Assembly: GCA_963733765.1 (NCBI GenBank)
Contig: CAVTEI010000003.1
Coordinates: forward strand, 1,364,001 to 1,428,000
DNA: 64,000 bases
Direction of reading: 5' to 3'
Origin: DATKAS01 sp963733765
Lineage (GTDB): Bacteria > Actinomycetota > Acidimicrobiia > Acidimicrobiales > DATKAS01
Part shown: piece after piece, positions 35,141-44,153 of the stretch
How positions within the stretch are numbered: position 1 is the stretch's first letter
Layout of the letters: every line of letters begins with the position of its first letter
Notes under the pieces: model-generated
What the model was told of the DNA's origin: nothing
What the model saw: only the letters and a program-made list of their open reading frames with translations
Databases searched by the model: none
Translations under genes and position numbers: made by a program

Positions 35141-36628
35141 ATGAAGCGCATCCCGCACTGGATCGGCGGGAAGGTCACGCCCGGCACGTCCGGCCGCACC
35201 GCTCCCGTCTACGACCCCGCCACCGGCGCCCAGACGGGCGAGGTCGACCTGGCCTCGGCCGAGGAGGTGGACGACGCGGTCGAGGAAGCCGCGTCCGCGT
35301 TCCCGGCCTGGCGATCGGCCTCGCTCTCGCAGCGCACCGAGGTGCTCTTCCGGTTCCGCGAGCTCGTCGACCGACATCGGGCCGATCTGGCAGCCGCCAT
35401 CACGGCCGAGCACGGCAAGGTGCTCTCCGACGCGGGCGGCGAGGTGGCGCGTGCAGTCGAAGTCGTCGAGTTCGCGTGCGGGTTGGCGGACCACCTGAAG
35501 GGCTCGTACAGCGAGCAGGTCTCGACCGGCATCGACGTGTACTCGATCCGTCAGCCGCTCGGTGTCGTTGCGGGCATCACACCGTTCAACTTCCCGGTGA
35601 TGGTGCCGCTGTGGATGGTGTCGAACGCGATCGCGTGCGGGAACGCGTTCGTGCTCAAGCCGAGCGAGAAGGATCCGTCGCCTTCGTTGCTCTTGGCTGA
35701 GCTGCTCGCCGAGGCGGGCGTGCCCGACGGGGTGTTCAACGTCATTCAGGGCGACCGGGTGGCGGTGAACAGGATCCTCGAGCATCCGGGCATCGCAGCG
35801 GTGAGCTTCGTGGGATCGACACCGATCGCGAAGCACGTCTACGAGACGGGCACCCGCGCCGGCAAGCGCGTGCAGGCCCTCGGCGGCGCGAAGAACCACA
35901 TGGTCGTGCTTCCCGATGCCGACGTCGACGCGGCCGCAGATGCGGCGGTGTCTGCCGCATATGGGTCCGCAGGCGAGCGGTGCATGGCGATCTCCGTTGT
36001 CGTGGCCGTGGGAGACGTTGCCGACCCGCTCGTGGCAGCGATCTCGTCTCGGCTTCCCAAGCTGCGCATCGGGCCCGGTACTGATCCCGACAGCGAGATG
36101 GGCCCCCTGGTGACAGGCGAGCACCGCGACAAGGTCGCGGGCTATGTCGACCGCGGATACGGCGAGGGCGCGACGGTCGTGGTCGACGGACGGGAGCGCG
36201 CGTTCGAAGGCGAGGGGTTCTTCCTCGGTGTGTCGCTGCTCGATCACGTCACGCCGGAGATGGACGTCTATCGCGACGAGATCTTCGGCCCGGTCCTCTG
36301 CGTGGTGCGCGCGGCCTCCTACGACGAGGCCGTTCGTCTCGTGGACGAGAACCCGTACGGCAACGGCACGGCGATCTTCACGCGCGACGGAGGAGCGGCG
36401 CGCCGCTTCCAGTTCGACGTGCAGGCCGGGATGGTCGGCGTGAACGTTCCCATTCCCGTCCCAGTCGCGTCGTTCAGCTTCGGAGGCTGGAAGTCATCGT
36501 TGTTCGGAGACCGGCACATGTACGGCCCCGACGGCGTCGACTTCTACACGCGCACCAAGGTCGTCACGGCCCGCTGGCCCGATCCGTCGACGAGTCGAGT
36601 GGACCTGGGCTTTCCTCAGACGCGCTGA
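35141..36628 (+). CDS. mmsA: Methylmalonate-semialdehyde dehydrogenase (CoA-acylating)
   Basis: This NAD-dependent enzyme converts methylmalonate semialdehyde (or malonate semialdehyde) and CoA to propionyl-CoA (or acetyl-CoA) with CO2 release, in valine and inositol degradation. The 495-residue aldehyde dehydrogenase fold has VAGITPFNFPVMVPLWM, typical of MmsA, KPSEKDPSPSLLLAE, GSTPIAKHVYE and catalytic C281 in GSAGERCMAIS. The product could feed the biotin-dependent carboxylase encoded at 44154-46832. Its last 65 nt overlap the convergent cyclase gene. Confidence 0.92.
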   Translation: MKRIPHWIGGKVTPGTSGRTAPVYDPATGAQTGEVDLASAEEVDDAVEEAASAFPAWRSASLSQRTEVLFRFRELVDRHRADLAAAITAEHGKVLSDAGGEVARAVEVVEFACGLADHLKGSYSEQVSTGIDVYSIRQPLGVVAGITPFNFPVMVPLWMVSNAIACGNAFVLKPSEKDPSPSLLLAELLAEAGVPDGVFNVIQGDRVAVNRILEHPGIAAVSFVGSTPIAKHVYETGTRAGKRVQALGGAKNHMVVLPDADVDAAADAAVSAAYGSAGERCMAISVVVAVGDVADPLVAAISSRLPKLRIGPGTDPDSEMGPLVTGEHRDKVAGYVDRGYGEGATVVVDGRERAFEGEGFFLGVSLLDHVTPEMDVYRDEIFGPVLCVVRAASYDEAVRLVDENPYGNGTAIFTRDGGAARRFQFDVQAGMVGVNVPIPVPVASFSFGGWKSSLFGDRHMYGPDGVDFYTRTKVVTARWPDPSTSRVDLGFPQTR

Positions 36629-37580
36629 TTCCGGCCAGCTCACGAGTCAACGGAGAAAGCGCGATCTCGCCGCGTTCCGCGCTCCGCTCCAGCCCGAAGG
36701 CGCGGTACACGACGGTGCCCAGGATCTCGCCGTCTGTCAGCTCGACGCGGCCCACATCGATCCCGGCCTTGATCTGGAAGCCCTTTGCCGCAGCGTCCTG
36801 CTGGAACGCTCGGGTGAACGCAAGGGAATCGAGCGGATCCTCGAATGCGGCCAGGCATCCGTCGCCCAGGGTCTTCACAATGGTGGCGTGGTGGGCGTCG
36901 CCGAGCGCCCGCATCCACGCCGCCGACTCGCGATGGAGCGCCATCACCTCGGGGTCGCTCAGCTTCTCGACCGTCGCTGTCGAGCCGCAGATGTCGACGC
37001 AAGCGACCGCCATCAGCGCGGGGCCGTGACTCTCTCCGGTCCGGAGCGGCGGAAACGAGCGGTTGTCACCGAGCCACGACGCCTGGAAGACCTCCTCGAG
37101 GTGAGGGAAGTCGCGGATGCGGTGATAGCCGAGACTGCGCAGGGCGACGCGGTCGGCGAGCGACGGCTCGGCGAGCAGTGCGGTGACGTGAGACACCACA
37201 GTCTGTCCCCCGTGTGCGGCCGCGCGGAGCCTTGCTGCTTGGTTGACGGCGGTTCCGTAGTAGTCGTCGGAGATTGCGTCGACCTCACCGACATGGATCC
37301 CTATCCGGAGCTGGATCTCGAGTGACTCGATCGGCTGGCTGAGTCGGTCTTGAAGCGCACATCCCGCGAGCACGGCATCGGTGGCGAAACCGAACACGGC
37401 GAAGTGGCTGTCGCCTTCCCCCCGCGCTTTGAGGAGGTCGCCTCCGTGCGCCGAGACGACGGCACCGACCGTGCTGTCGAGAGCCGCGACCGCCTCGGTC
37501 ATGGCGCGGGGCTGCGATGCCCAGTGGGTGTTGCTGCCCTCGATGTCACTCATGAGGAATGCGCGTAGCGAGCGACTCAT
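36564..37580 (-). CDS. Protein with two class III nucleotide cyclase homology domains
   Basis: This 338-residue soluble protein has tandem cyclase domains. The first (FLMSDIEGSNTHW, then KARGEGDSHFAVF, then RIGIHVGEVDAISDDYYGTAVNQAARL) has Glu-Gly-Asp where GDG is usual. The second (VACVDICGSTATVEKL, then TIVKTLGDGCLAAFED, then IDVGRVELTDGEILG) keeps the metal Asp and GDG loop but has VVYRAFGLE in place of the N-x-x-A-R helix. Either could be weakly active or regulatory, and a tandem pair can form the composite active site within one chain. The ATG overlaps the stop of a second cyclase gene (ATGA). It overlaps mmsA by 65 nt. Confidence 0.82.
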   Translation of the reverse strand: MSRSLRAFLMSDIEGSNTHWASQPRAMTEAVAALDSTVGAVVSAHGGDLLKARGEGDSHFAVFGFATDAVLAGCALQDRLSQPIESLEIQLRIGIHVGEVDAISDDYYGTAVNQAARLRAAAHGGQTVVSHVTALLAEPSLADRVALRSLGYHRIRDFPHLEEVFQASWLGDNRSFPPLRTGESHGPALMAVACVDICGSTATVEKLSDPEVMALHRESAAWMRALGDAHHATIVKTLGDGCLAAFEDPLDSLAFTRAFQQDAAAKGFQIKAGIDVGRVELTDGEILGTVVYRAFGLERSAERGEIALSPLTRELAGISASEESPGPLDSSTDRASGP

Positions 37581-38112
37581 GACGCCTCCCGTTGGAGTGT
37601 GTATGTCGCCGGGGGCTGTTGCTTCTTCCACGGGCCGCGCTCGTTGTTGGGCAGTTGACGGTACACCGGCTCGCTGATGCGGATGCCGGGTCCGGCGCCC
37701 ATGCGGAATACGTGAATGACACCGGCACCGAGGATGTCGTAGCGACGCGAGGCACCGGTGCCGAGCTCGCCTTCGACGACCACCGAGAGGTGGATGTTGG
37801 CGCCGACGTCGAGTGCGACCCCATGTTCGGTGCCAAGCGCGCGCACCGGATCAGTGAGCCCTCGGACGCATTGCACTGCCTGCGCCGGCGTCGGCTTCGT
37901 CGAACACGGCGAGACAGCCGTCGCCGACGAACTTCACGATGCGGCCGCCGCCGGCCTCGATGCGATCGGCCATCGAATCGGTAGAAGTCGTCGACGAGCA
38001 GCGCGAGCTGCATGGAGCTGAGGGGGGCGATGGCCCGGCTGAAGCCCGCCAGATCGACCATCACCATGACGAGGCGGCGCTCAACGAGCTCCGCGGGAGC
38101 AGAGGTGGACAT
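37577..38112 (-). CDS. Class III adenylate/guanylate cyclase domain protein (two frame breaks)
   Basis: This is a single cyclase domain of about 177 residues when two one-base insertions are removed (near 37975 and near 37887). The corrected reading has MVMVDLAGFSRAIAPLSSMQ with the metal-binding Asp, then ADRIEAGGGRIVKFVGDGCL, then LDVGANIHLSVVVEGELG and RYDILGAGVIHVFRM. GGAGG precedes the ATG at 38112. The stop overlaps the next cyclase start (ATGA), so the two are translationally coupled and may form a heteromeric enzyme. No sensor domain is visible. Confidence 0.72.
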
Positions 38113-38194
38113 GGATCCTCCTGTTCGTGGTTCTGACCTTGCTGTTGCGGGGGTGGCTCCCGCGGGGCCCTCGAAAGGGGTGCCGAACCAAAGG

Positions 38195-39790
38195 TTACGC
38201 CTCGTTGACCTCGAGCGCATCTGTGTTGAGGTCTTCGGACGGGATGATGCGCGACGGCAACGCGTCGGGCATCAGGCGCCCGTAGAAGTAGCCGGCGACG
38301 GCCATCACGACTGCGGCGACGAGAAAGGCGAGCCCGACTCCTCGAGTGAACGCGTGCTGAGCTTCGCTCGCGAGGCGCTGTCCGGCCGCACCGCCCAGTT
38401 GGTTGGCGACGGCGAGTGCCTGCCCGACCGACTCACTCGCGATGTCGCCGACCTCGGGCGGTAACGCCTCGGTGGGCGCCGCCATCGCCGAGTGGAAGCG
38501 CGACGCAGTGACGCTGCCGAGCACCGCGATGCCGAGCGCCGCGCCTACCTCGCGCGTCACGTCGTTGACGGCGGAGCCGACGCCCGACTTGGCGAGCGGC
38601 AGAGAGCCGACGATGAGCTGACTCGAGGCGGGCATCACGACTGCCGAGCCAGCCGCGATGGGAACCAGCGTCACCAGGATGATCCAGTACGCGGCGTCGA
38701 CATCGATCGTGGACAGCAACGCGAACGCGGCCGCACCGATCCAGAAGCCGACGCGCACCACCCTGCGCACGCCGAACCGGCTGATGATCTTGGGTCCTCG
38801 CGGCGCGATCGCGATGAGCGTGATCGCGTACGGCAGCTGACGGATGCCGGACTCGAGCGGCGAGTATCCCTGCACGAACTGAAAGAACTGCGTCAGCAGG
38901 AAGAACATCCCGAACGTGCACAGGAAGATCATGGTGATCGCGCCGCTGCCCGTCGAGAAGGGCCGCACCCTGAACAGCCGGGGATCGAGCATCGGGTTGG
39001 AGATCGACAGCTCGTACCGGACGAAGAGAGCGCCGCCGACCACGAACGCAGCGAAGCCGGCGAGGGTCGCCGGAGACGTCCACCCGAGCTCCGGACCTTC
39101 GATCACGGCGAAGACCAGTCCGACGAGCGCGACGACTGAGAGCACGGCCCCGATCGGATCGAGCGCGGTGTGGCCCGGATCGCGCGATGTGGGGACGAAC
39201 AGCACGGTGAGCACGATCAGCAGCACGACGATGGGGATGCAGACCATGAAGACCGAACCCCACCAGTAGTGCTCGAGCAGCACCCCGCTCGTGATCGGTC
39301 CGAGCGCACCGCCAACTCCGGCGAACGCAGCCCAGAGCGCGATCGCCTTCGGGCGTTCGTGCATCGGGAACGAGTTGAGGATGATCGAGAGGGTCGCCGG
39401 CATGATCAGCGCCGCTCCGACGCCCATCAGCGTCCGCATCGCGATGAGCTGGTTCGGGTCATTGGCCTGGCTGGCCGCAAGCGCCGCGCCGCCGAAGATG
39501 AAGAGGCCCACGACCAACGCGCCCTTGCGTCCGAACCTGTCGCCGAGTGCGCCCCCAGGCAGCAGCAGCCCGGCGAACACCAGCGCGTACGCGTCGATGA
39601 TCCACTGCAGCTCGGTGCCCGACGCACCGAGCTCGCGCTGGATCGTCGGGATCGCGACGTTCAGCGCGCTCACCGCGATGACGATGATGACCAGGCTGAG
39701 GTTGAGGATGGCCAGGATCAGCCAGCGCCGGCGGTAGACGTCGGGTGCGATCCCGTAGGTGTCCGGGTTCGGTTCCGCCGTCGTGGTCAC
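38195..39790 (-). CDS. MFS transporter, DHA2 (EmrB/QacA) family
   Basis: This 14-helix drug or metabolite:proton antiporter has 531 residues. The N-terminal IIVIAVSALNVAIPTIQREL and LVFAGLLLPGGALGDRFGRK give motif D2 and motif A, and GVGGALGPITSGVLLEHYWW gives motif C, typical of antiporters. It follows a TetR gene by 27 nt on the same strand, the usual arrangement for a regulator and the pump it controls. The GTG start is deduced from the family N-terminus. The substrate is unknown. Confidence 0.9.
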   Translation of the reverse strand: MTTTAEPNPDTYGIAPDVYRRRWLILAILNLSLVIIVIAVSALNVAIPTIQRELGASGTELQWIIDAYALVFAGLLLPGGALGDRFGRKGALVVGLFIFGGAALAASQANDPNQLIAMRTLMGVGAALIMPATLSIILNSFPMHERPKAIALWAAFAGVGGALGPITSGVLLEHYWWGSVFMVCIPIVVLLIVLTVLFVPTSRDPGHTALDPIGAVLSVVALVGLVFAVIEGPELGWTSPATLAGFAAFVVGGALFVRYELSISNPMLDPRLFRVRPFSTGSGAITMIFLCTFGMFFLLTQFFQFVQGYSPLESGIRQLPYAITLIAIAPRGPKIISRFGVRRVVRVGFWIGAAAFALLSTIDVDAAYWIILVTLVPIAAGSAVVMPASSQLIVGSLPLAKSGVGSAVNDVTREVGAALGIAVLGSVTASRFHSAMAAPTEALPPEVGDIASESVGQALAVANQLGGAAGQRLASEAQHAFTRGVGLAFLVAAVVMAVAGYFYGRLMPDALPSRIIPSEDLNTDALEVNEA

Positions 39791-39817
39791 TCTGGCGTTT
39801 CTATCGTGGCCGAGGGG

Positions 39818-40408
39818 CTACGCGTCGATGCGGTGGATGCCGCGCAATCCGGCCCACGCCAGATCGGCCACCTGCTTGGCGAGCCGATCGGGGTCGAGGT
39901 CGAGAACCTGATCGACCCAGTGCCGGCTCGTCCCCTCTGCCAGCCCGACGAGTCCGTACGCCAGGTTGCGGCGGTGGTCGGCGTCGATGTCGGCGTCGAT
40001 CAAAACGGCGATGGCCTCCGCGATGGTGCGCTCGACGGAACGCACCGCAGCCGCGAACTCCTCGTCGCGCCGCGCCCCGCTGCCGAACAGCAAGACGAAT
40101 GAGTCGCGCTCCTCAGCCACGAACTTGAAGTAGGCCTGAAAGCCCCGTTCCACCTGCATGTGCGGTGTGCCCGCCTCGGCCGTCGCCTTGCCGATGGCGG
40201 CCATCAGCCGGTCGCCGACATCACCGAGCAGCTCGAGATACAGCTCGCGCTTCGACGAGAAGTGCTGATAGAGCACCGGCTTCGTGACCCCCGCCGCGGC
40301 GGCGATGTCGTTCATCGACGTCGCGTGGAAGCCCTGCGATGCGAAGACCTCGAGCGCAACGGCCACCAGTTGGTCTCGCCGCTCGGCGGCCGGAAGTCGC
40401 GTCGACAT
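39818..40408 (-). CDS. TetR/AcrR family transcriptional regulator
   Basis: This 196-residue repressor has a helix-turn-helix at about residues 25-50 (FHATSMNDIAAAAGVTKPVLYQHF). The C-terminal ligand domain includes ERGFQAYFKFVAEERDSFVLLF and the TetR_C-like GLVGLAEGTSRHWVDQVLDL. The ATG at 40408 is immediately preceded by a perfect inverted repeat, presumably its own operator. The downstream DHA2 exporter is the obvious target. A near-identical palindrome in front of an acyl-CoA dehydrogenase at 15860 suggests a wider regulon involving acyl-CoA metabolism. Confidence 0.92.
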   Translation of the reverse strand: MSTRLPAAERRDQLVAVALEVFASQGFHATSMNDIAAAAGVTKPVLYQHFSSKRELYLELLGDVGDRLMAAIGKATAEAGTPHMQVERGFQAYFKFVAEERDSFVLLFGSGARRDEEFAAAVRSVERTIAEAIAVLIDADIDADHRRNLAYGLVGLAEGTSRHWVDQVLDLDPDRLAKQVADLAWAGLRGIHRIDA

Positions 40409-40426
40409 GGTTACCGGAGAGTAACC
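40409..40426. promoter_or_regulatory. TetR operator: perfect inverted repeat at the regulator's own start
   Basis: GGTTAC-N6-GTAACC abuts the TetR start codon. The core GTTAC-N6-GTAAC has the same geometry as the palindrome at 15836-15851. The position implies autoregulation by blocking transcription initiation. Confidence 0.7.
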
Positions 40427-40431
40427 GCCGC

Positions 40432-40701
40432 TCAGCGCCCCTGGGCGCGGTCTTCCTTCTCCGCGGCCTTCACGGCGTAGCCGAGGACGATCGACGGAGC
40501 GAGCAGGATCGAGCCGACGACGATGCTGCCGGTGACGATGCCCACGATGAGCCCCGTGAACTCGGTCATGGCCCCGATCACGAAGACCACGACTGCGACC
40601 AGGAAGCCCAAGTAGCCGAGCCGCTTCCCGATCGTCGCGACCTTCGCGGCCAGGGCTCGACGTTCCAACACCGGGTCGCGCGGTTCGCTCACGGCAGCCA
40701 T
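40432..40701 (-). CDS. Small two-helix membrane protein, unknown function
   Basis: This 89-residue protein has a basic, helical N-terminus and two hydrophobic segments (LGFLVAVVVFVIGAMT and IVGIVTGSIVVGSILL), then a charged tail ending KAAEKEDRAQGR. I do not recognise the family. The ATG at 40701 lies within the end of the glycosyltransferase gene (13-nt overlap), so it is probably translated from the same message. Its stop is 6 nt from the TetR operator. Confidence 0.6.
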   Translation of the reverse strand: MAAVSEPRDPVLERRALAAKVATIGKRLGYLGFLVAVVVFVIGAMTEFTGLIVGIVTGSIVVGSILLAPSIVLGYAVKAAEKEDRAQGR

Positions 40702-41733
40702 CCCGCGTCGTCGAGGAGGGCGCGGACGTCGCGGCGCAGGCGCTCGTGTGAGAAGTGGACGCGCGCGAGCTCGCGGTTCTGGGCGAGGTCTCGGGGGTCG
40801 GCCCCATCGCGTAGCACGGAGGCGAGCGGTGTCGGATCGTCGGTGGGCAACCATCGGAAGCCCAACGACCGGATCTCCTCCGCGATCGGGTAGCGCCCCA
40901 CCGCGACGGGGCGTTGGTAGATCGCCGCTTCGATGGGTGGGTTGCCGAAGCCCTCCCATGTCGACGGAAAGACGACGGCGTCGCACGCGGCGTATCCGTC
41001 CGCGACGGCTGATCGGCGCTTCGAGCGGCGCTCGGAGAACCCGCACCTCGGTGGCGTCGAGCAGCCGGTCGAGGTCGGGCCCGTAGCCCTCCTCCGCGGG
41101 GCCAGTCAGCCAGTAGGTCGCCTGGGTCGCCTCGGCGAGGGCGATCGCGGCGGGCACGTTCTTGCGCGCGATGGCTCGGGACGGGTGGAGGAGGAGTCGC
41201 TCCGTGCGCGCGACGTCGAGCCGCGCCCTCGTCTCGTCGCGTCGACCGGGCTCGACATCGACATCGAACGCATTCGCGATCTTCGTCGCGTCGATGCCGG
41301 CACGAGCGAGCATCTCCGCGCGCGTCAGGTCGCTGATCACGACGTGTCGCCACGCCGTGTCGTCAGCCGGGAGCTCGGTGACGAGCGCGTACCGCTCGCG
41401 CTGCCATGGCGGGTCGTGGTGATGGAGCACCGCGGGCCGCCCGCGCAGCACCTCGGCGACGACCCTCGACGCGGTGAGGTTGATCGGGATCGTGAGCAGG
41501 TTCTCCACGACCACGAGGTCGAAGCCGTCGAGCGCGGTCTTGACCTCGTCGACGCTCGGCTCCTCGGCGGCGGCGATCGCGAGGCCGGGGACGAGGCGAT
41601 CGACAGGACCGTCCCCGGCGACCGTCGACACGGAGAAGCCGATCTCAGTGAGCACCCGATCCCAGCGCGCCGAGACGATCGACACGCCATCAGCGCGCCC
41701 GAGACGGAACGAGAGGATCGCAGCGGTCGCCAT
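40689..41733 (-). CDS. Glycosyltransferase (GT4-like), one frame break
   Basis: This is a GT-B fold glycosyltransferase of about 347 residues after correction. The N-terminal domain includes VVVENLLTIPINLTASRVV and LRGRPAVLHHHDPPWQRERY. The linker has RLLLHPSRAIARKNVPAAI, matching the start of the donor-binding domain. The C-terminal domain, in another frame, has GYAACDAVVFPSTWEGFGNP and PIEAAIYQRPVAVGRYPIAEE, the donor-binding signature of GT4 enzymes. One extra base near 41003 must be removed. The substrate is unknown. Confidence 0.8.
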
Positions 41734-41772
41734 GGGTGTCCGAAGGCTACGGCGCAGCCGACAGTGCAGAGA

Positions 41773-42663
41773 TCAGCCGAGGGCCTTCGCCATGCAGTAG
41801 CTGTCGGTCGATCCGACGTACTCGCCCCACGCCTCGGTGGGAGTGAACCCCGCCCGCTCGTAGACGCGAACCGCTGATTCGAGATACAGCGCGGTCTCGA
41901 GCAGCAGGCGAGTCGCGCCGATGGCGCGCGCCTCGCGCTCGAGGCTGTCGACGAGCACCGCGCCGAGCTTCTTGTTGCGCGCCACGGGCTTCACGAACAT
42001 GCGCTTCAGCTCGGCCACGCCCGGCTCGATGGTCCGCACGGCGCCGCACCCAACGGGTTCGCCGTGGAGGTGCAGCACCAGGAACGCGCCGCGTCCCGGG
42101 CTGACCTCCTCCGCGGTGAGGCCCCAGAAGTGGGAGCCCTCCGCATGGGTGGCCATGATGTCGGCGTTGAGCTCGCTGATGAGCTGCTGCGCGTCACCGT
42201 CGTCGAGGCCCACGCGCGTCACCGTGAGCGGAGGTTCCGGATGCGCGAACGTGAACGCCCAGGGCGAGGGCCCGTGGGTGCGCAGGAACTCCAGTCGCTC
42301 CTTCGCCTCGTCGACGCTCGGGATGTGTCCCGCGTTCACCCACCACAGCGTGGTGTAGGCGTCGGACGGCACCTCGAAGAATTGGCGGCGCTGGCGCAGC
42401 ACGGCGACATGATCCGGATGCGACACGAACGCGCGCAGTGCCTCGACCGAGGTCCACACGCTCATGTTCACGAGGATGTCGGGGTCCGGAAACGCGCGCA
42501 CCGAGGTCGCATCGCCTTCCTCGGTCTGCAGACGCCACACGAACCCCGGTGCCGCGTCGGCGATGGCGTTCACAGGCTCCAGGGCCGACACGAACGGCTC
42601 GAGCTGAGGACCGTCGAGCGGCGCGAGCAGGCGCGCGACGTTGACCTGCGCGAGGTGGTGCAC
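41773..42663 (-). CDS. DUF3291 domain fused to a GNAT acetyltransferase domain
   Basis: This 296-residue two-domain protein has, at residues 1-130, DUF3291 (HLAQVNVARLLAPLDGPQLE, then FPDPDILVNMSVWTSVEALR), a dimeric alpha-beta barrel-like fold related to heme- or quinol-handling proteins. Residues 145-295 form a GNAT domain with VGCGAVRTIEPGVAELKRMF and the acetyl-CoA loop VKPVARNKKLGAVLVDSLE. Family members of each type are normally separate. The GTG at 42663 was chosen because it starts the DUF3291 family sequence. The gene begins beside a 13-bp tandem duplication that straddles the upstream gene's stop. Confidence 0.78.
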   Translation of the reverse strand: MHHLAQVNVARLLAPLDGPQLEPFVSALEPVNAIADAAPGFVWRLQTEEGDATSVRAFPDPDILVNMSVWTSVEALRAFVSHPDHVAVLRQRRQFFEVPSDAYTTLWWVNAGHIPSVDEAKERLEFLRTHGPSPWAFTFAHPEPPLTVTRVGLDDGDAQQLISELNADIMATHAEGSHFWGLTAEEVSPGRGAFLVLHLHGEPVGCGAVRTIEPGVAELKRMFVKPVARNKKLGAVLVDSLEREARAIGATRLLLETALYLESAVRVYERAGFTPTEAWGEYVGSTDSYCMAKALG

Positions 42664-42665
42664 GA

Positions 42666-42691
42666 GGCGAATGTATTCGGCGAATGTATTA
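42666..42691. repeat. 13-bp tandem duplication spanning the DUF5317 stop codon
   Basis: GGCGAATGTATTC and GGCGAATGTATTA are adjacent (42666-42678, 42679-42691; 12 of 13 identical). The second unit contains the TAA stop of the DUF5317 gene on the minus strand. Confidence 0.85.
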
Positions 42692-43459
42692 GCGGCGGCT
42701 GGGGAGTGGCTGCCCGCTATATCTCTCGATGAGCTCGGGAGCGGGCTCATCGTCCTCGGGCGCGAGGCTCGCCAGTGCCGGTTTCGCGCCCCCGTCCAGC
42801 ATCGTCTCGCGTAGGTCGAGCACCCAGTCGTCGACGAGGCCCTCGGGGGCCGGCTGCCGGACGGCCCACGGGTGCGCAGGGGCCGCGCCCCGTTTCGAGG
42901 CTGCGTGCGCCCACGCCCGGCCGGGGGCCTTCGCATGGCGAGAAGCGGAACGCCGCGCCAGCCGGAACGCCACGTTGGCCAGCCCGAACAGCGCGATGAG
43001 GTCGCCGAACGTGAGCACCATGCTGAACGCGGGCACCGGAATGATGGCCGTCAGCGGCTCGAGTCGGTCGCCCGGTTCCTCGAGACGGCGCCCGGGCCCG
43101 AGCTCCGCGGAGCTCACAGCATCCTCGTCGACACCGACGTCGACGACGGCGTCGATGCGCACGGGAATCCCCTGGTTCGCGAGGAGGACGAGGAGGTTGC
43201 ACGAGAGGCCGATCGCGACGATCACCACACCGGTCAGATGGAGGTTGAAGATCGCGAACGCGAGCACCAAGGTCCATCCGATCGCGACGACGCCGGTCGT
43301 CCAGCTCTGGTCGACGAACCAGGGGAGCACCGTGCATGCCAGGCCCAGGGCGCCGACCGGCCATCGCCGCACCTGCGTCGTTCGGACCGCGCGCCAGTGA
43401 CCACCGGCGATGAGACCTACGAGCAGGCCTCCGGCGAGAAACGCGAAGGGAAGCCACAT
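42689..43459 (-). CDS. DUF5317 domain membrane protein
   Basis: This 256-residue protein has about five hydrophobic segments in its first two thirds and a hydrophilic C-terminus rich in Ala and Arg. The DUF5317 hallmark is the segment AIGLSCNLLVLLANQGIPVR followed by an acidic stretch and a later helix (PAFSMVLTFGDLIALFG). The function is unknown; the family is common in Actinobacteria and Firmicutes. The C-terminal 80 residues have no recognisable fold. The ATG start gives an immediate membrane segment. Confidence 0.75.
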   Translation of the reverse strand: MWLPFAFLAGGLLVGLIAGGHWRAVRTTQVRRWPVGALGLACTVLPWFVDQSWTTGVVAIGWTLVLAFAIFNLHLTGVVIVAIGLSCNLLVLLANQGIPVRIDAVVDVGVDEDAVSSAELGPGRRLEEPGDRLEPLTAIIPVPAFSMVLTFGDLIALFGLANVAFRLARRSASRHAKAPGRAWAHAASKRGAAPAHPWAVRQPAPEGLVDDWVLDLRETMLDGGAKPALASLAPEDDEPAPELIERYSGQPLPSRR

Positions 43460-43525
43460 GACGCGTTCAACGTACTTCCGCAGGGTTCGCGTTCAGTGGA
43501 TGTCCGCCTCACGCGCGGACGCGTG

Positions 43526-44130
43526 TCATGCGACGACGACGACGGGCGTGCCGACTCCCGCGAAGTCCCACATCTTCGCGGCGTCCTCGACTCGCTGGCG
43601 TACGCAGCCAGCGCTGCGGAACGTGCCGAGCTGCTCGACGGCCTGGATGGCGCTGCCGTTCCGGCGCAAGGGGATCGAGTGGAACCCGATCGCGAGCGTG
43701 CGTCCGCGCGCGAACCGCACCATGTACTGCATGGTGACCTTCCCGCCTTGACCGGTGGTGACCGGCGAGCGCGAGAACACCGAGTAGCTGCCGGGACGTG
43801 GCACTCCACGACGTCCTGACACGAGCCACGAGTCGATCGCGACGCCGTCGGCACCGACGAGCCACACTCGCTGCGCCGAGTTGCTGTACACGACGCGGCG
43901 ACCGCTGCCGGAGGCCGCCGGCAACGCGGGCAACGCCGCGCGCGCAGCCGGCGCGGCGCGGGCGGGGGGCTCACCGCTGCAGGCGCTGGTGGCGCGGCGG
44001 GCGACGGCGCCCCTTGGAGCACGGGGGGCGGCGGCGGCACGACGATCTGGGCGCCGGCGACGTCCGGCCACCCGACACCGAGCACCGTGAGCGCGGCGAG
44101 TACGCCCAACACCAAACAGGTCCGCCTCAT
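43526..44130 (-). CDS. Exported L,D-transpeptidase (YkuD) domain protein, one frame break
   Basis: This cell-wall enzyme would form 3-3 peptide crosslinks or attach proteins to peptidoglycan. A signal peptide (MRRTCLVLGVLAALTVLGVG) and a Pro/Ala-rich linker precede the YkuD domain, which has RVVYSNSAQRVWLVGADGVA, FHSIPLRRNGSAIQ and the catalytic TFRSAGCVRQ motif. The N-terminal and C-terminal parts are in different frames; restoring one base in the C-rich run near 43970 joins them into about 201 residues. TACCAT lies 6 nt before the ATG on the minus strand. It is divergent from the carboxylase gene with 23 nt between starts. Confidence 0.83.
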
Positions 44131-44136
44131 CGCACC

Positions 44137-44142
44137 ATGGTA
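44137..44142 (-). promoter_or_regulatory. Candidate -10 box for the L,D-transpeptidase gene
   Basis: On the minus strand TACCAT ends 6 nt before the ATG at 44130. It is another leaderless-type TANNNT box. Confidence 0.45.
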
Positions 44143-44153
44143 GGACGGTTGCC

